A DNA stretch of 64,000 nucleotides. Source: CAVPJC01 sp963705155. GTDB lineage: Bacteria; Chloroflexota; Anaerolineae; Anaerolineales; UBA4823. Of this stretch, positions 45,568-56,714 are shown one piece after another (the stretch's first letter is position 1; each line of letters begins with the position of its first letter). The position numbers and the translations under genes are program-made. The notes beneath the pieces were generated by a model, which was not told where the DNA came from, did no database searches, and saw only the letters and a list, made by a program, of their open reading frames with translations. The stretch is from NCBI GenBank assembly GCA_963705155.1, contig CAVPJC010000001.1, forward strand, positions 310,001-374,000, read 5' to 3'.

Positions 45568-46344
45568 ATGCCATCGCGGGAGCGCTCTTTTCGGGTCGAA
45601 GCCGTGGTGCTGCGCCACAATAACTGGGGCGAGGCCGACCGCATGCTGGGGCTTTTTACCGCGAGATGGGCAAGATCCGCGCCCTGGCCAAAGGCGTCCG
45701 GCGGCTGCGCTCGCGCAAGGCAGGCCACCTGGAGCCGTTCACCCGCGTCAGCTTGCAGCTGGCGCACGGGCCGCGATATTTTAATCGTCACCCAGGCCGA
45801 GACGGTCAACCCGTTCCTGCCGTTGCGTGAAGACCTGGCCCTGGTCGGGTGCGCTTCGTACGTCATCGAGCTGTTGGACCGCTTCACCTACGAAGAAGGC
45901 GAAAATCCTTCCCTCTACCGCCTGCTGGTCGATACCCTGGCCCGCCTTGCAGAGGCGCAGCCGCCCGATCGGGTGCTGCGCTACTATGAAATCCGCCTGC
46001 TGGATTTGCTGGGGTTTCGCCCCCAGCTGCTCACCTGCGCCCGCTGCGGCAAAGACATTCAGCCGGAAGACCAGTATTTTTCAGCCGAGCACGGCGGCGT
46101 GCTGTGCCCGGCTTGCGGCAGGGGCATACCCGGTGTGCGCCCGGTGAGCATGCAAGCCCTGAAATTCCTGCGCCACTACCAGCGCAGCAGCTACAACGAA
46201 TCCGCCCGCGCTCAGATCCCGGCGCCCATCTACCAGGAAATGGAAGCGCTGATGCAGTATTACCTCACCTACATCCTGGAGCGCGGCCTGAATACCCCTG
46301 CCTTCATGCGCAGGATAAAACGTGACAGGGAAATGCAAGGTTGA
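45568..46344 (+). CDS. recO: DNA repair protein RecO (two compensating indels)
   Basis: About 258 residues with the N-terminal OB fold (RSFRVEAVVLRHNNWGEADR, MLGLFT) and the zinc-binding C-terminal domain (LLTCARCGKDI and GGVLCPACGRG). Between about 45661 and 45772 the sequence reads in another frame (REMGKIRALAKGVRRLRSRK, AGHLEPFTRVSLQLAHG), which is the genuine RecO sequence. One base is therefore missing near 45661 and one is extra near 45770. RecO loads RecA with RecF/RecR. The start follows TATAAT by six bases. Confidence 0.92.
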   Translation: MPSRERSFRVEAVVLRHNNWGEADRMLGLFTARWARSAPWPKASGGCARARQATWSRSPASACSWRTGRDILIVTQAETVNPFLPLREDLALVGCASYVIELLDRFTYEEGENPSLYRLLVDTLARLAEAQPPDRVLRYYEIRLLDLLGFRPQLLTCARCGKDIQPEDQYFSAEHGGVLCPACGRGIPGVRPVSMQALKFLRHYQRSSYNESARAQIPAPIYQEMEALMQYYLTYILERGLNTPAFMRRIKRDREMQG

Positions 46345-46353
46345 GGGCGGGCT

Positions 46354-49300
46354 TCAGGCGTTTTCCAGCAGCTTTCGCACCGTTTGGCTGAATTCACGCA
46401 CGGCAAAGGGCTTTTGCATCCACTGCACACGGCCCTCTTCCAGCAGCGCCTGGGCATCTCCATCCAACGGGTGACCCGTGACAAAGAGCAGCTTGAGGTC
46501 AGGATGGCGCTGGCTCAGCGCTCGATACAGCTCCAGCCCGCCCATCACCGGCATAACGATATCGCTGACCACCAGTGCTATCGGCTCCTGCTGCTGTTCG
46601 ATCAACCGCAGTGCTTCCAATCCATTCGAAGCCGGGATCACCTGGTAATTCTGCGCGCACAGCAGCGTCTCCAGGGCGTCGCGTGTGGTCAGGTCGTCTT
46701 CCACCAGAAGCACGCTCTCGCCCTGACCGGTGAATGAACCCAACTGGGCCTCGACAAACAGGCTGTCATCTTCCGGCAGCTCCAGGGCGGCCAGGTAGAT
46801 GTTAAACGCAGTGCCTTCTCCCGGCTGGCTGCTGACATCGATGCTGCCGCCGTGCTGCTTGATGATGCCGTAAACCTGGGCCAATCCAAGCCCGGTGCCT
46901 TGCCCCACCGGCTTGGTGGTGTAGAACGGCTCAAAGATGTGTTTCATCGCCTCCGGAGCAATGCCTGTGCCGTTATCGATCACCCGGATGCGCACCCAGC
47001 GCCCGGGGGTCAGGTCGGCTACCTCTGGACGGCTGGCCGGCGAATATTCAAAATGATCCAGCTCGAAGCGCAGCACCCCACCGCCGGGCATGGCATCGCG
47101 TGCATTCAGCGCCAGGTTCATAAACACCTGCTGCAGGCGGGTGGGATCGGCGTTCACCATGTAACTACCCGGCTGGTACCTGAGCTCCAGGCGGATTGTC
47201 TCCGGCAGCACCCGCCCCAGCAGCTTATCCAGCTCTTTGATGAAGGGCAGCAAATCCAGGGTGGATTGCTCCATCACCGAGCGGCGGCTGAAATCCAGGA
47301 TCTGCCGGATCAGACTGGAAGCGCGCTGCACCTGCTTTTGGATGATACCCAACCGTTCCTGGCTGGGTTGGGAAAGCCCCGGTTCCATCATCAGCAGGTC
47401 GGTGTAAACCACAATGGCCGCCATGATGTTGTTAAAAGTCGTGGGCGATGCCCGCAGCCAGCTGCCCCACCGTAGCCAGCCGGTCTTGCATCTGAATGCG
47501 CGCCTGGTTATCCCGTTCCTGGGTGATATCGCGCAGTACCAGCACCCAGCCGCTGCTTCCGCCAGCGCCGCACACATTTTGCACTGCGGCTTCATACACA
47601 CGCCGTGAGGCGCTCCCTGACACCAGTTCCACCCGGGTCTCAGCGTGACTGAAAAGACCTTCCAGGTTGCGGCCAGCCAGATGAGCAAGTTGGCTTTTAT
47701 CATCGAACGCCAGCGAGGCGGCGCTGCCCGAGAGGTCTTCCAGAAATTGCCTGGCTGCCGGGTTCGCAAGCACAATACGGCGCTCTTGATCCAGCAAGAT
47801 GACGCCTTCTGGAACGGTATCCATGATCTGCTGCATCTGGCTGGCTTGCTGCTGGATTTTTACCAGCAAGTTCAGCCTTTCCACCGCGCTGCCCAGCTGC
47901 CCCCCCACCGCCTCCACCAGCGAGATTTCGTCCGCCAGCCAGCGGCGCGGTTTATCCTGGAACAGCGTCATGCCGCCAATCCGCCTGCGCTCAGCCATCA
48001 CCGGCACGGTGAGAGAGGCGCTCAGGCCCACAGCGGTGATATGGCGGGCAAACAAAGCCAGCGAGCGGTCCTTATGCCTGGTAGACCAGTCTTCCACAGC
48101 CAGGGTTTGCACAATATCCAGGCCGGTCGTTCCAGATACGCGCGCAGTAACCGCGCCGAAGCCTTCGGGCAGATTGCGGGTTACGCGCAACCCTTCCACC
48201 CAGATGACCCCGGCGTGAACGTTGAGCGCCTCCAAAGTCAGGTCCAGAACGGTTTCCACCAGTGCGGGCACGCTGGTACCGGAGGCGGCTGCGCTGATCA
48301 CTGCATTGAGCGCCTCCACGTGCAGGGCGCGCCGGCGCGTCTCTTCAAACAGGCTGGCGTTTTTCAAGGCCACAGCCGCCTGCCGGGAAAAGGCCAGCAT
48401 TACTTCTATTTCAGAATCGGCCCAGACATGGGCGGCATCGTAATAACAGCCCACACCAGCGATAACCTGTTCCTCATAGACCAGAGGCCACAGCGCCAGG
48501 GATTGAATTTCCTCAGCCAGAACCAGGTTTTTCAACGGCGAGGCCCCGGGCAGCTGATCGACATGCGAGATCAGCACCGGATCCGAGCTGATAAAGAACT
48601 TCCCTCCGGGCATTTCACGCACCCGGCTGGCAACCTGGTGGGTGTATTCAGCAGAGAGACCCTCAGACCACAGGCAAACAGCGCTCGAATCGGGTTGGCG
48701 CATATACACCGCGGCGCGGCGGGCCTGGCTGAGATCCATCACGCCTTTGCCAATACTTTCAACCACCTCGCTCACTGTCAGCGGGCGGTTCAAGTTGCTG
48801 CCCAGGCCAGCCAGCAGGGCCATCCTCCCGGCGTATTCTTGGGTGGAGGTGAACAAACGCTGCCGTTCAAACGCCTGGCCCACCTGGCTGGCGATATTTC
48901 CCATCAAGCGGATGTCTGCGTTGGTGAATTGGCGCGGGGTTAAAATCGTCAATTCCAAGCGTGCCCACCACTTGATCTCCAACAAGAATGGGAACCAGCA
49001 AAATCGAGGCCACCCCTCGCTGGCGCATGATGTCGTGTACCGAAGCCATCAATGGATCGTTCTGAGCATCGGCAACCGCCAGCGGGGTTTTATGAGACAG
49101 TATGTATGCCATCGATGGATTGCCCGTCACCGGGATCATCACACCGATCGCGCTGGGGCGGCCTGGAGTAAGAAATTCGGCAATCACTTCGGCAGCAGAG
49201 CCATCCGGGGTGATCAATGCAAAACCCGTTTGAGGAGCATTGAAATACATGGCAACCGCCGTGCAAATCTCTTGTACGGCTTCCACCATGTCCACGGCAG

Positions 49301-51902
49301 ACGCCGTCAAAGCGATCACCTGGCTCAGCAGGGTCATTTCCTCCAGCCGTGACTGGATGCTATCCATCAGGCCGAGTCGTTCGGCTGCCACACCCAGTTG
49401 TCTGCCCACCGCCTCCACCAGGACGATTTCTTCATTCGACCAGCGGCGCGGTTGGGATGAGATCACTGCAAGTTGGCCGATATGTTCAGCATGCGCCTGG
49501 ATATCAACGCTTATGGATGCACGCAATGCGTACGTCTGCATAAACTCTGCCAGGGGGTGTGGAATCTGGGCCTCCTGGTCATAGCCATCCGGGATACACA
49601 ACGGCCTGGAAGGCTTCCAGGAGGTGCGGTTGACTGCCTGCAAAAATAGCTCTGCCACTTCCCGGCGAGCGCCCAACGTGGCATATTGCCCGCCGATGCG
49701 AATGCCCGCCATTTCAACTGCTAAAACCTGGCAGATTTGCTCCAGGGTGGTATCCAGTAATGTCTTCAGTTCCGTGGCTGCCGCTACGTGGGCGATAATT
49801 GTGTTCAGCGCATCCATTTGCGAAGCGCGCATGCGCTCTTGTTTGAATAAGCGGGCTTTTTCCAGGGCAATTGCCACCTGGTTCGCCAGGGTGCTGAGCG
49901 TTTGCTGGTCTTCTGCGGTATAGGCATTGGGCTGGTAACACTGCGCTGAGAGCACGCCAAAGGTGTGGCTGCCAGATTGCATGGGCACCGCCAAAACAGC
50001 ATGGACACGCGGCGGTGGGCCGACATGCAGGCGGTCCAGTTCGGGGTGCGCTTCAATATCCGCAATCATCAGCGGCTGCCCGCTCTCGATGACGTGCCCG
50101 CTCATCCCGTGTCCGGCTGGAATGGTGGGCGCCTCCAGGTCGCCGTTCAAATCCTTGAAATAGGCGGGCTGGATGACCTGCTGCCCGGCATCCAGCAGCG
50201 CCACCATAAACACATCCGCTGGCATCAATTGCGCCACGGCCCGGTGGGTGGCGGCATAGATTTGTTCGGCATCCAGGGTGCTGATCACTTCCTGGGAAGC
50301 GCGGTACAAAGCTGCCAGCTTCTCCATCCAGCGTCTTTCGGTTGACGAAGCCCGCAGGCGGTCGATGGCTGTCGCAAGCTGTCCGGCGATGGTGATCAGC
50401 AGGCGCTCATCGGCCTCGGTGAAAGCATCCAGACGGGCATTTTCCGCATTGATGACGCCGATCATGCGCTCACCCATCTTGACCGGCACGCACAGCTCAG
50501 ACCGGGTCTTCATATACATCGAAAAATATTCGGGCACCCGGGTCGTATCGCCGGTTCGGATGGGCTGGCCCGTGGCGGCAACACTTCCGGTGATGCCCTT
50601 GCCATAAGGCATCACGATATCGACGTATTTTTGTGGCACGCCGCGGTACGATTCATGAAAGCGCAAGCCAGAAGCGCTTTCGTCCACCAACATCAAGCCA
50701 AAATTATCCGGGTAGAGCGCCTCACCCACGATACGTGTAGCCCGGTTGATCAATTCGTCTTCATCCACCAATTCAACGCAAGCGATGGCAACCGCCTGCA
50801 GCACGCTCAGCTCTTCATACTGCCGCCGGAGCGCCTCTTCCGAGCGCTTGCGTTCGGTTACTTCCCGCCACAACACCATCTGCCCGATACCGCTGTCCCG
50901 GTCATCCTTTAAATCTGCGATCTGCACACTGAAGAAACGCTTTTCTTTGCCTTCGCCGAGCGTAATATCCGGGTGATCGGCAGGCAGGCTGGTCTCGAGC
51001 GAGAGCAGCTCAGGATGGTTTGCCGGGAAGATCGAGTGACCTGGCTGCATAACATCAGCGGGTTTACGGCCTATGACATCTTTGGATAATTTCCCCAATA
51101 TCTGCATCGCCACCGGATTGATATCAACGATGCGCTGATTCGTATCCAGGATCATCACACCATCCCCCATGTTTTCGAAGATGGTCTCGCGGGCCACTGG
51201 AACTACTTCCAGCAACTTATACCGGAACAATGCCACAGATATGAGCAGGCCCGAAAAAGCAAAAGCCAGGGGAGTCAAATCCAGATTTATCAACGGGATC
51301 AGTTTGAACACATACAGGATGTTCAATAACCACGGCGCCGTTACACCCATCACAACGATCGCCGCCTGATCACTCCGCAGGCTCGATTTTTTCCAGAAAG
51401 CTGAAATGACCAGCACCGTACCTGCCAGAACCATGCTGTACGAGTATAAAATGAACAACCAGAAGGCCCAACCACGGTTGTAATTCAATACCGTCAGTGA
51501 TCCATTGGCTTCCAGACTGACTTCTTTCCAGTAAAAACCATGCAGATCATTACTCAAAACCAGGAGGATGGCCAATGCAGGTATGCTGGCCAATGCAAAA
51601 CGCCGCCAGGGTGTCAGCCACCAGCCATGCCCGGTATATCGCAGGGAAAATATAAAATAGAAAAAAGGCGCGAATGAGATGCAAAAATATTCAAGACGCA
51701 CCCAGAACAGTTTAATTTGCAGATCAGGGCTGGATAACTCAAAGGCATAGGTCAGCGACCAGCATGCCACTGCCACCATCGTGATCCCGAGTGGGCGGGC
51801 GGCATGTTCGTTCTTGCTCTTAAACGTAAAGTGCGCCGCCGTAGCTGCAATACCAGCGGTGATCAGATACATTAAAAGTAGCGTGGCATAAGACCAGCTC
51901 AT
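46354..51902 (-). CDS. Very large hybrid sensor histidine kinase (7TM-PAS-6xGAF-PAS-HisKA-HATPase-REC), two frameshifts
   Basis: Joined across two homopolymer errors, this is one protein of about 1,850 residues. A seven-helix membrane sensor (LLLMYLITAGIAATAAHFTF to LLISVALFRYKLLEVVP) precedes a PAS domain (ILDTNQRIVDINPVAMQILG). Six GAF-type domains follow (for example VPVKMGERMIGVINAENARL and FGVLSAQCYQPNAYTAEDQQ), then a second PAS (LLDQERRIVLANPAARQFLE). The HisKA His is in LAAGIAHDF-NN, followed by the ATPase (DNGTGIAPEAM, TGLGLAQVYGIIKQHGG). A C-terminal receiver has Asp in VVSDIVMPVMG. The shifts are an extra C in the CCCC at about 48957 and an extra T in the TTTT at about 47437. It is divergent from the formate dehydrogenase operon, which it may regulate through an unlinked partner. 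Confidence 0.85.
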
Positions 51903-52000
51903 GGTTTACCGGATCGCCTGCACCCGCACTCTTATTTTACGCGGATTGCCCCAAATTGACTTTGCGATGCTGTTAGTTTAGATAATTCCCCGGTTTGGTG

Positions 52001-52029
52001 TTGCGTCCCTGAAGGGCATGATTTACAAT
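52001..52029 (+). promoter_or_regulatory. Promoter of the formate dehydrogenase operon
   Basis: TTGCGT (52001-52006), a 17-base spacer and TACAAT (52024-52029), followed by GGAGG and the ATG at 52048. No obvious operator or riboswitch lies in between. Confidence 0.6.
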
Positions 52030-52047
52030 TTACATATCGGAGGCGCA

Positions 52048-53805
52048 ATGTCAGATTTCGAACTTTCCAGGTTGCTACCTGTTCTTGAGCAGTTCGCCCC
52101 TCAGGGACGTTCCGCCCTGCTGCCCGCCCTGCACGCTGCCCAGGAGATCTACGGTCACCTGCCGGAACCGGTTGCATCTGAGATCGGCCGCGCCCTGGGG
52201 GTGCCGCTGGCCGATGTCAGCGGTGTGATCGATTTCTACGCCATGTTCTACCGGGAGCCCGTGGGGAAAAAGATGGTGCGGGTGTGCACCGACCCTGCCT
52301 GCGCCTTGAAAGGCGGCGAGGCGGTTCTTGAGGCGCTTTGCCGTCGTTTCAATCTCTCTCCCGGTCAAACCACTTCCACCGGCGACGTGACCATCGAACG
52401 TGCGCCCTGCCTGGGGTTGTGCGAACACGCCCCCGCCGCCCTGGTGGACAAAACCCCGGTGGCCTGCGCCGACCCTGCCCGCCTGGAAGACCTGCTGCAG
52501 GGAATTGCCACGGTATCACCCGCGGGCGTCATCGGCGGAGACCTGCGCACCCTCACCGCCAACTGCGGCAACGGGCGGCCCACCACCCTGGCAGAATACA
52601 CCTCGCGGGGCGGCTACAACGGGCTGCGCAAAGCCTTATCCATGCCGCCCGAGGGGGTGGTTGCAGATGTTAAAGCCTCCGGCCTGGTGGGGCGCGGCGG
52701 TGCAGCTTTCCCCACCGGCGTCAAATGGGAAGGCGCTGCCAGTGCAAGCGGGCAGCCAAAATATGTGGTCTGCAATGCCGACGAGTCCGAACCGGGCACT
52801 TTCAAAGACCGGGTGCTCCTGGAAGAAGACCCGCACCAGGTGATCGAAGGGCTTGCTATTGCCGGGTACGCCATTGGCGCTGCCCGCGGGTACATATACA
52901 TTCGCGGCGAGTACCCCTACGCCTACCAGGTGATGGGCCATGCTCTGGATGAGGCCCGCCAGGCCGGCTGGCTCGGTCGAAATATACTTGACTCTGGCTT
53001 TGATTTTGACATCGAGCTGCGCCTGGGAGCCGGGGCCTATATTTGCGGCGAGGAAACCGCCCTCTTCGAGTCAATCGAAGGCAAGCGCGGTTTCCCGCGC
53101 GTCAAGCCGCCCTTCCCCACCACCCACGGCTTGTTCGGACAGCCGACCGCCATCAACAACGTTGAAACCCTGTGCAACGTGCCCCACCTCATTGCACTGG
53201 GTGCAGGCGCCTATCGCCGCACCGGGACGGAAAAATCGCCGGGCACCAAGCTCTTCTGTGTCTCAGGCGATGTAGCCCACCCCGGCGTCTACGAAGTGCC
53301 CTTTGGCATCACGCTGCGCCGCCTGGTGGACGACCTGGCGGGAGGTGTGCCCGATGGTCGCCGTCTGCAAACCATTTTGTTCGGCGGTGCGGCAGGCGCT
53401 TTTGCCACCCCCGACCAATTGGATGTAATCATGTCATTTGAAGACCTGCGCGCCGCCGGGCTGCCGTTGGGCTCGGGCGTGGTCATGGTTTTTGACGATA
53501 CACGTGACCTGCGTCAGGTGCTGGCCCAGCTGGCGCGCTTTTTTGCGCACGAATCGTGCGGCAAATGCTACCCCTGCCAGTTGGGCACGCAGCGCCAGTA
53601 TGAAATCCTCTCCCGCCTGGCCGGCGGCGAACCACTGCCGGGCGATGCCGGCCGCCTGTCTGACGTGGGCTGGACGATGACAGACGCCTCCCTGTGCGGG
53701 CTGGGTCAGACTGCCGCCAGTGCTGTCTTGAGCGCCATGAAGTTGTGGCCGCAGTTGTTTGAAAATCAAAAATCTACTCAACCAGGAAGTTCCCATGCCG
53801 AGTGA
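52048..53805 (+). CDS. NuoE-NuoF fusion, NAD-reducing subunit of formate dehydrogenase
   Basis: A 585-residue protein. Residues 1 to about 155 are NuoE-like with the [2Fe-2S] ligands in VCTDPAC and APCLGLC. The rest is NuoF-like: GLVGRGGAAFPTGVKWEGAA (NADH/FMN loop), CNADESEPGTFKDR (FMN), GAGAYICGEETALFESIEGK, and the [4Fe-4S] site ESCGKCYPCQLG with a later Cys in ASLCGLG. It passes electrons between NAD and the iron-sulfur chain. I chose ATG 52048 (MSDFELSRLL) for its GGAGG; the frame is open ten codons further. The next gene overlaps its end by 11 bases. Related fusions occur in Fds/HoxF-type formate dehydrogenases and hydrogenases. Confidence 0.94.
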   Translation: MSDFELSRLLPVLEQFAPQGRSALLPALHAAQEIYGHLPEPVASEIGRALGVPLADVSGVIDFYAMFYREPVGKKMVRVCTDPACALKGGEAVLEALCRRFNLSPGQTTSTGDVTIERAPCLGLCEHAPAALVDKTPVACADPARLEDLLQGIATVSPAGVIGGDLRTLTANCGNGRPTTLAEYTSRGGYNGLRKALSMPPEGVVADVKASGLVGRGGAAFPTGVKWEGAASASGQPKYVVCNADESEPGTFKDRVLLEEDPHQVIEGLAIAGYAIGAARGYIYIRGEYPYAYQVMGHALDEARQAGWLGRNILDSGFDFDIELRLGAGAYICGEETALFESIEGKRGFPRVKPPFPTTHGLFGQPTAINNVETLCNVPHLIALGAGAYRRTGTEKSPGTKLFCVSGDVAHPGVYEVPFGITLRRLVDDLAGGVPDGRRLQTILFGGAAGAFATPDQLDVIMSFEDLRAAGLPLGSGVVMVFDDTRDLRQVLAQLARFFAHESCGKCYPCQLGTQRQYEILSRLAGGEPLPGDAGRLSDVGWTMTDASLCGLGQTAASAVLSAMKLWPQLFENQKSTQPGSSHAE

Positions 53806-54499
53806 AGTGACACTGACCATTGATGGCAAAACGGTGAGCGTGCCGGAAGGCACCACCATTTTGAAAGCAGCCGAAGCGCTTGGCGAGAAGATTCCCACCA
53901 TTTGCTACCACGAAGCCTGCACCTCCAATGCGCTCTGCCGGCTGTGCGTGGTGGAAGTGGAAAATGCCCGGGTGCTAGCGCCTTCCTGTGTGGCCCAGGT
54001 AAGCGAGGGTATGCAGGTGCACACCCGCAGCCCGCGCGTCGAACGCAGCCGCCGCACGATCCTGGAGCTGCTCAATTCAGCGGTAGACCTGCAGGATGCG
54101 CCCGAAATTCAGGCTCAGATGCAGGAATATGCCGCCGACCGCGAGCGCTTCCCCGGCGCTGAGCGGCGCGAGATGCCGGTGCTGGACGACAACCCCATGT
54201 ATGTGCGCGATTACGCCAAATGCGTGCTGTGCTGGCGATGTGTTCAGGTGTGCGCCGAAGATGCCCAGTACACCTATGCCATCAACTTCGAAGGGCGCGG
54301 CTTTGAAACCCGCATCGGCACCTTCTTTGACAAGCCCATGCCGCTGACCACCTGCGTGTTCTGCGGGCAGTGTGTGGGGGTTTGCCCAACCGGGGCATTA
54401 AAACCCAGGCGCGAGTACCTGCTGGAACAGGGCATGACCCCCGATGAAATTCTGTCGGTATCCCACACGGAGCGCAAACGAAAAAAACGTGTTGAATGA
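53795..54499 (+). CDS. HoxU/NuoG-N-like iron-sulfur subunit of formate dehydrogenase
   Basis: A 234-residue protein that starts MPSEVTLTIDG after AGGAAG. It has a [2Fe-2S] ferredoxin domain (CYHEACTSNALCRLCVVEVE, then APSC), the NuoG His/Cys region (RRTILELLNSAVD) and two [4Fe-4S] clusters (CVLCWRCVQVC and CVFCGQCVGVC). It bridges the flavin subunit and the molybdenum subunit. In many NAD-dependent formate dehydrogenases this module is fused to the N-terminus of the catalytic subunit; here it is separate, as in HoxU. The longer frame from 53759 lies within nuoF. Confidence 0.92.
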   Translation: MPSEVTLTIDGKTVSVPEGTTILKAAEALGEKIPTICYHEACTSNALCRLCVVEVENARVLAPSCVAQVSEGMQVHTRSPRVERSRRTILELLNSAVDLQDAPEIQAQMQEYAADRERFPGAERREMPVLDDNPMYVRDYAKCVLCWRCVQVCAEDAQYTYAINFEGRGFETRIGTFFDKPMPLTTCVFCGQCVGVCPTGALKPRREYLLEQGMTPDEILSVSHTERKRKKRVE

Positions 54500-54551
54500 A
54501 CCGTAACCCGTTCACCGGGTTTCGTGTTCCTGTCCACTCGAGGAGATTGGT

Positions 54552-56714
54552 ATGATAACACCCGACCGCGTTGTAACCACTACCTGCCCGTACTGTGGTG
54601 TGGGATGCAAACTGCAGCTGCACCTCAAAGACGATTACATTTTTCGCGTCACCTCCCCCTTCGATGCGGTGGTGAACCAGGGTAATCTGTGCGTCAAAGG
54701 GCGCTTTGGCTACGATTATATTTACCACCCGCAGCGCGTCACCACACCTCTCATCCGTAAAACCCCCCAGTCCCCCGGGCAGCGCACCCAGGCCTTCGAC
54801 CTTTCCGAATGGCGCCAGGTGTCGTGGGATGAAGCCCTGGATAGCGTGGCTGACCGGCTGGTGGATATCTACCGGCGCGATGGGCCTGAGGCGCTGGCGG
54901 TGTACTGCTGCGCCAAGGCCACCAATGAAGACAACTACCTGCTGCAAAAACTCTTCCGCGCATTGTTCCGCACGAACAATGTCGATCACTGCACACGCCT
55001 GTGCCATGCCGGTTCGGTAGTGGCGCTCCAGCAGGCCCTGGGCACCTCTGCCATGAGCAACACCGCCGCCGAGGTGATCCACAGCGATGTGTTCATTGTT
55101 ACCGGATCCAACACTCCCGAAAATCACCCGATCATCGCCCTGCAGATGAAAACCGCCGTGGAGCAGCACGGCGCAAAGCTGATCGTGATCGACCCGCGCC
55201 GCACCGAGCTGTGCGAATTTGCCGCGCTGTGGCTGCCGATCAAGCCCGGGACAAACGTACCGGTGTTCAGCGCCATGGCGCAAGTGATCGTCAAAGAAGG
55301 GCTGGTTAACCCCGCTTTCATCGAGGCACGCACCGAGGGCTACCCCGAGTTTGTCGAGTCGCTGGAAAAATTCACGCCGGAATACGCCGAGATGCTCTCC
55401 GGGGTAAGCCGCGATCTGATCATCCAGGCGGCGCGCCTGTACGCTCAGGCTGAGCGCGGCGCCATCTACTGGGGCATGGGCATTTCGCAGCTCGCCCACG
55501 GCACGGCCAGCGCCCTGGCAGTCATCCACCTGGCGCTTCTAACCGGGCATATCGGGCGGGAGGGCACCGGGCTGAACCCGCTGCGCGGGCAGAATAACGT
55601 GCAGGGCGCTTCAGATATGGGCGCCATGCCCTTCCACTACCCCGGCTACCAACCGGTGGATAACCCCGCCAATGCAGCAAAATTCGAGGCGGCCTGGAAC
55701 ATCGAACCGGGCGGGCTGAGCCAGCAGCGCGGCCTGACCACCACCGAGATTCTTACCCAGGCCCATGCGGGCGGTATCCGTTCGCTGTATATCATGGGTG
55801 AGAACCCCATGATGAGCGAGCCCAATCTGAATGCTACCCGCCAACACATGGAGCAGCTGGAATTTCTGGTGGCGCAAGATCTGTTCATCAATGAATTGGG
55901 AGCATTTGCCGATGTCTTCCTGCCCTCCACCTCCTGGGCTGAGAAGGAAGGCACCTTCACCAACACCGACCGGCGCGTGCAGCGTGTCCGCCAGGCCCTG
56001 TCGCCCAGGGGCGGCTCGCTCCCCGACTGGCAAATCCTGTGCGACCTGGCAAAGCGCATCGAAGCCCGCCTGGGCCGCCCCCACAGCGCCGGCTGGAATT
56101 ACCGCCAACCCGCCGAGATCATGACCGAGATCAGTCGCGTTTCACCGGATTACGCCGGGATCAACTACACCCGCATCGAACACGAGGGGCTGCAGGTGCC
56201 GGTTCTCGATGAGAACCACCCCGGTATGCCTTTCCTGTTTGCCGAGAGCTTCCCACGCGGGCGCGGGCGTTTCATCCCGCTGGAGTATGTCCCCAGCGTG
56301 GAGCTGCCCGACGACGAATATCCCCTCATCCTGACCACCGGGCGCGTGCTGGAACACTGGCACGGCGGCACGATGACGCGCCACTCCAAGCTGGATGAGC
56401 TCTACCCGGAAGCCCGCGCCGAGCTGCACCCGGCTGATGCCGCTCTGCTGGGCCTGGAGGACGGGCAGGTGGTGCGCGTCTCATCCCGCCGTGGTCAGGT
56501 TGTGCTGCACCTTTCGGTGACCAACAAGACCAGGCCGGGGGTGGTGTTCATCCCCTTCCATTTTTCAGAAGCCGCCGCCAACCTGCTGACCATCGACGCT
56601 CTGGATCCCGAGGCCAAAATCCCCGAGTACAAGGCCTGTGCTGTCAAGGTGGAAGCGCTGCGCTCTGCCGAAATGCCGCACTTGCCTGCACCGGTGGAAC
56701 GCGGCAGATACTAG
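54552..56714 (+). CDS. Molybdopterin formate dehydrogenase catalytic subunit (Cys form)
   Basis: A 720-residue molybdopterin oxidoreductase of the FdhF type: the N-terminal [4Fe-4S] site is TCPYCGVGCKLQL to NLCVKGRFGYDYI. The metal ligand lies in the HCTRLCHAGSVVAL segment, where Cys stands at the place of selenocysteine in E. coli FDH-H and the His after it is kept. Cofactor loops include FIVTGSNTPENHPI, LIVIDPRRTELC and the C-terminal LTTGRVLEHWHGGTMTRHSK. It lacks the N-terminal ferredoxin part carried by FdsA. The ATG has AGGAG upstream. With the two preceding genes it makes an NAD-linked formate dehydrogenase; formate oxidation or CO2 reduction are both possible. Confidence 0.93.
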   Translation: MITPDRVVTTTCPYCGVGCKLQLHLKDDYIFRVTSPFDAVVNQGNLCVKGRFGYDYIYHPQRVTTPLIRKTPQSPGQRTQAFDLSEWRQVSWDEALDSVADRLVDIYRRDGPEALAVYCCAKATNEDNYLLQKLFRALFRTNNVDHCTRLCHAGSVVALQQALGTSAMSNTAAEVIHSDVFIVTGSNTPENHPIIALQMKTAVEQHGAKLIVIDPRRTELCEFAALWLPIKPGTNVPVFSAMAQVIVKEGLVNPAFIEARTEGYPEFVESLEKFTPEYAEMLSGVSRDLIIQAARLYAQAERGAIYWGMGISQLAHGTASALAVIHLALLTGHIGREGTGLNPLRGQNNVQGASDMGAMPFHYPGYQPVDNPANAAKFEAAWNIEPGGLSQQRGLTTTEILTQAHAGGIRSLYIMGENPMMSEPNLNATRQHMEQLEFLVAQDLFINELGAFADVFLPSTSWAEKEGTFTNTDRRVQRVRQALSPRGGSLPDWQILCDLAKRIEARLGRPHSAGWNYRQPAEIMTEISRVSPDYAGINYTRIEHEGLQVPVLDENHPGMPFLFAESFPRGRGRFIPLEYVPSVELPDDEYPLILTTGRVLEHWHGGTMTRHSKLDELYPEARAELHPADAALLGLEDGQVVRVSSRRGQVVLHLSVTNKTRPGVVFIPFHFSEAAANLLTIDALDPEAKIPEYKACAVKVEALRSAEMPHLPAPVERGRY

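Noticed and set aside
54505..54521. Small hairpin between the HoxU-like gene and fdhA as a terminator
   Set aside because: The stem is only six pairs with no T run, and the genes are functionally coupled.
54985..55030. Selenocysteine in formate dehydrogenase
   Set aside because: The codon at the metal-ligand position is TGC (Cys in TRLCHAG); the gene is an ordinary Cys form.
54282..55529. 415-codon minus-strand frame inside formate dehydrogenase
   Set aside because: It is antisense to a clear molybdoenzyme, with no ribosome site or family match.
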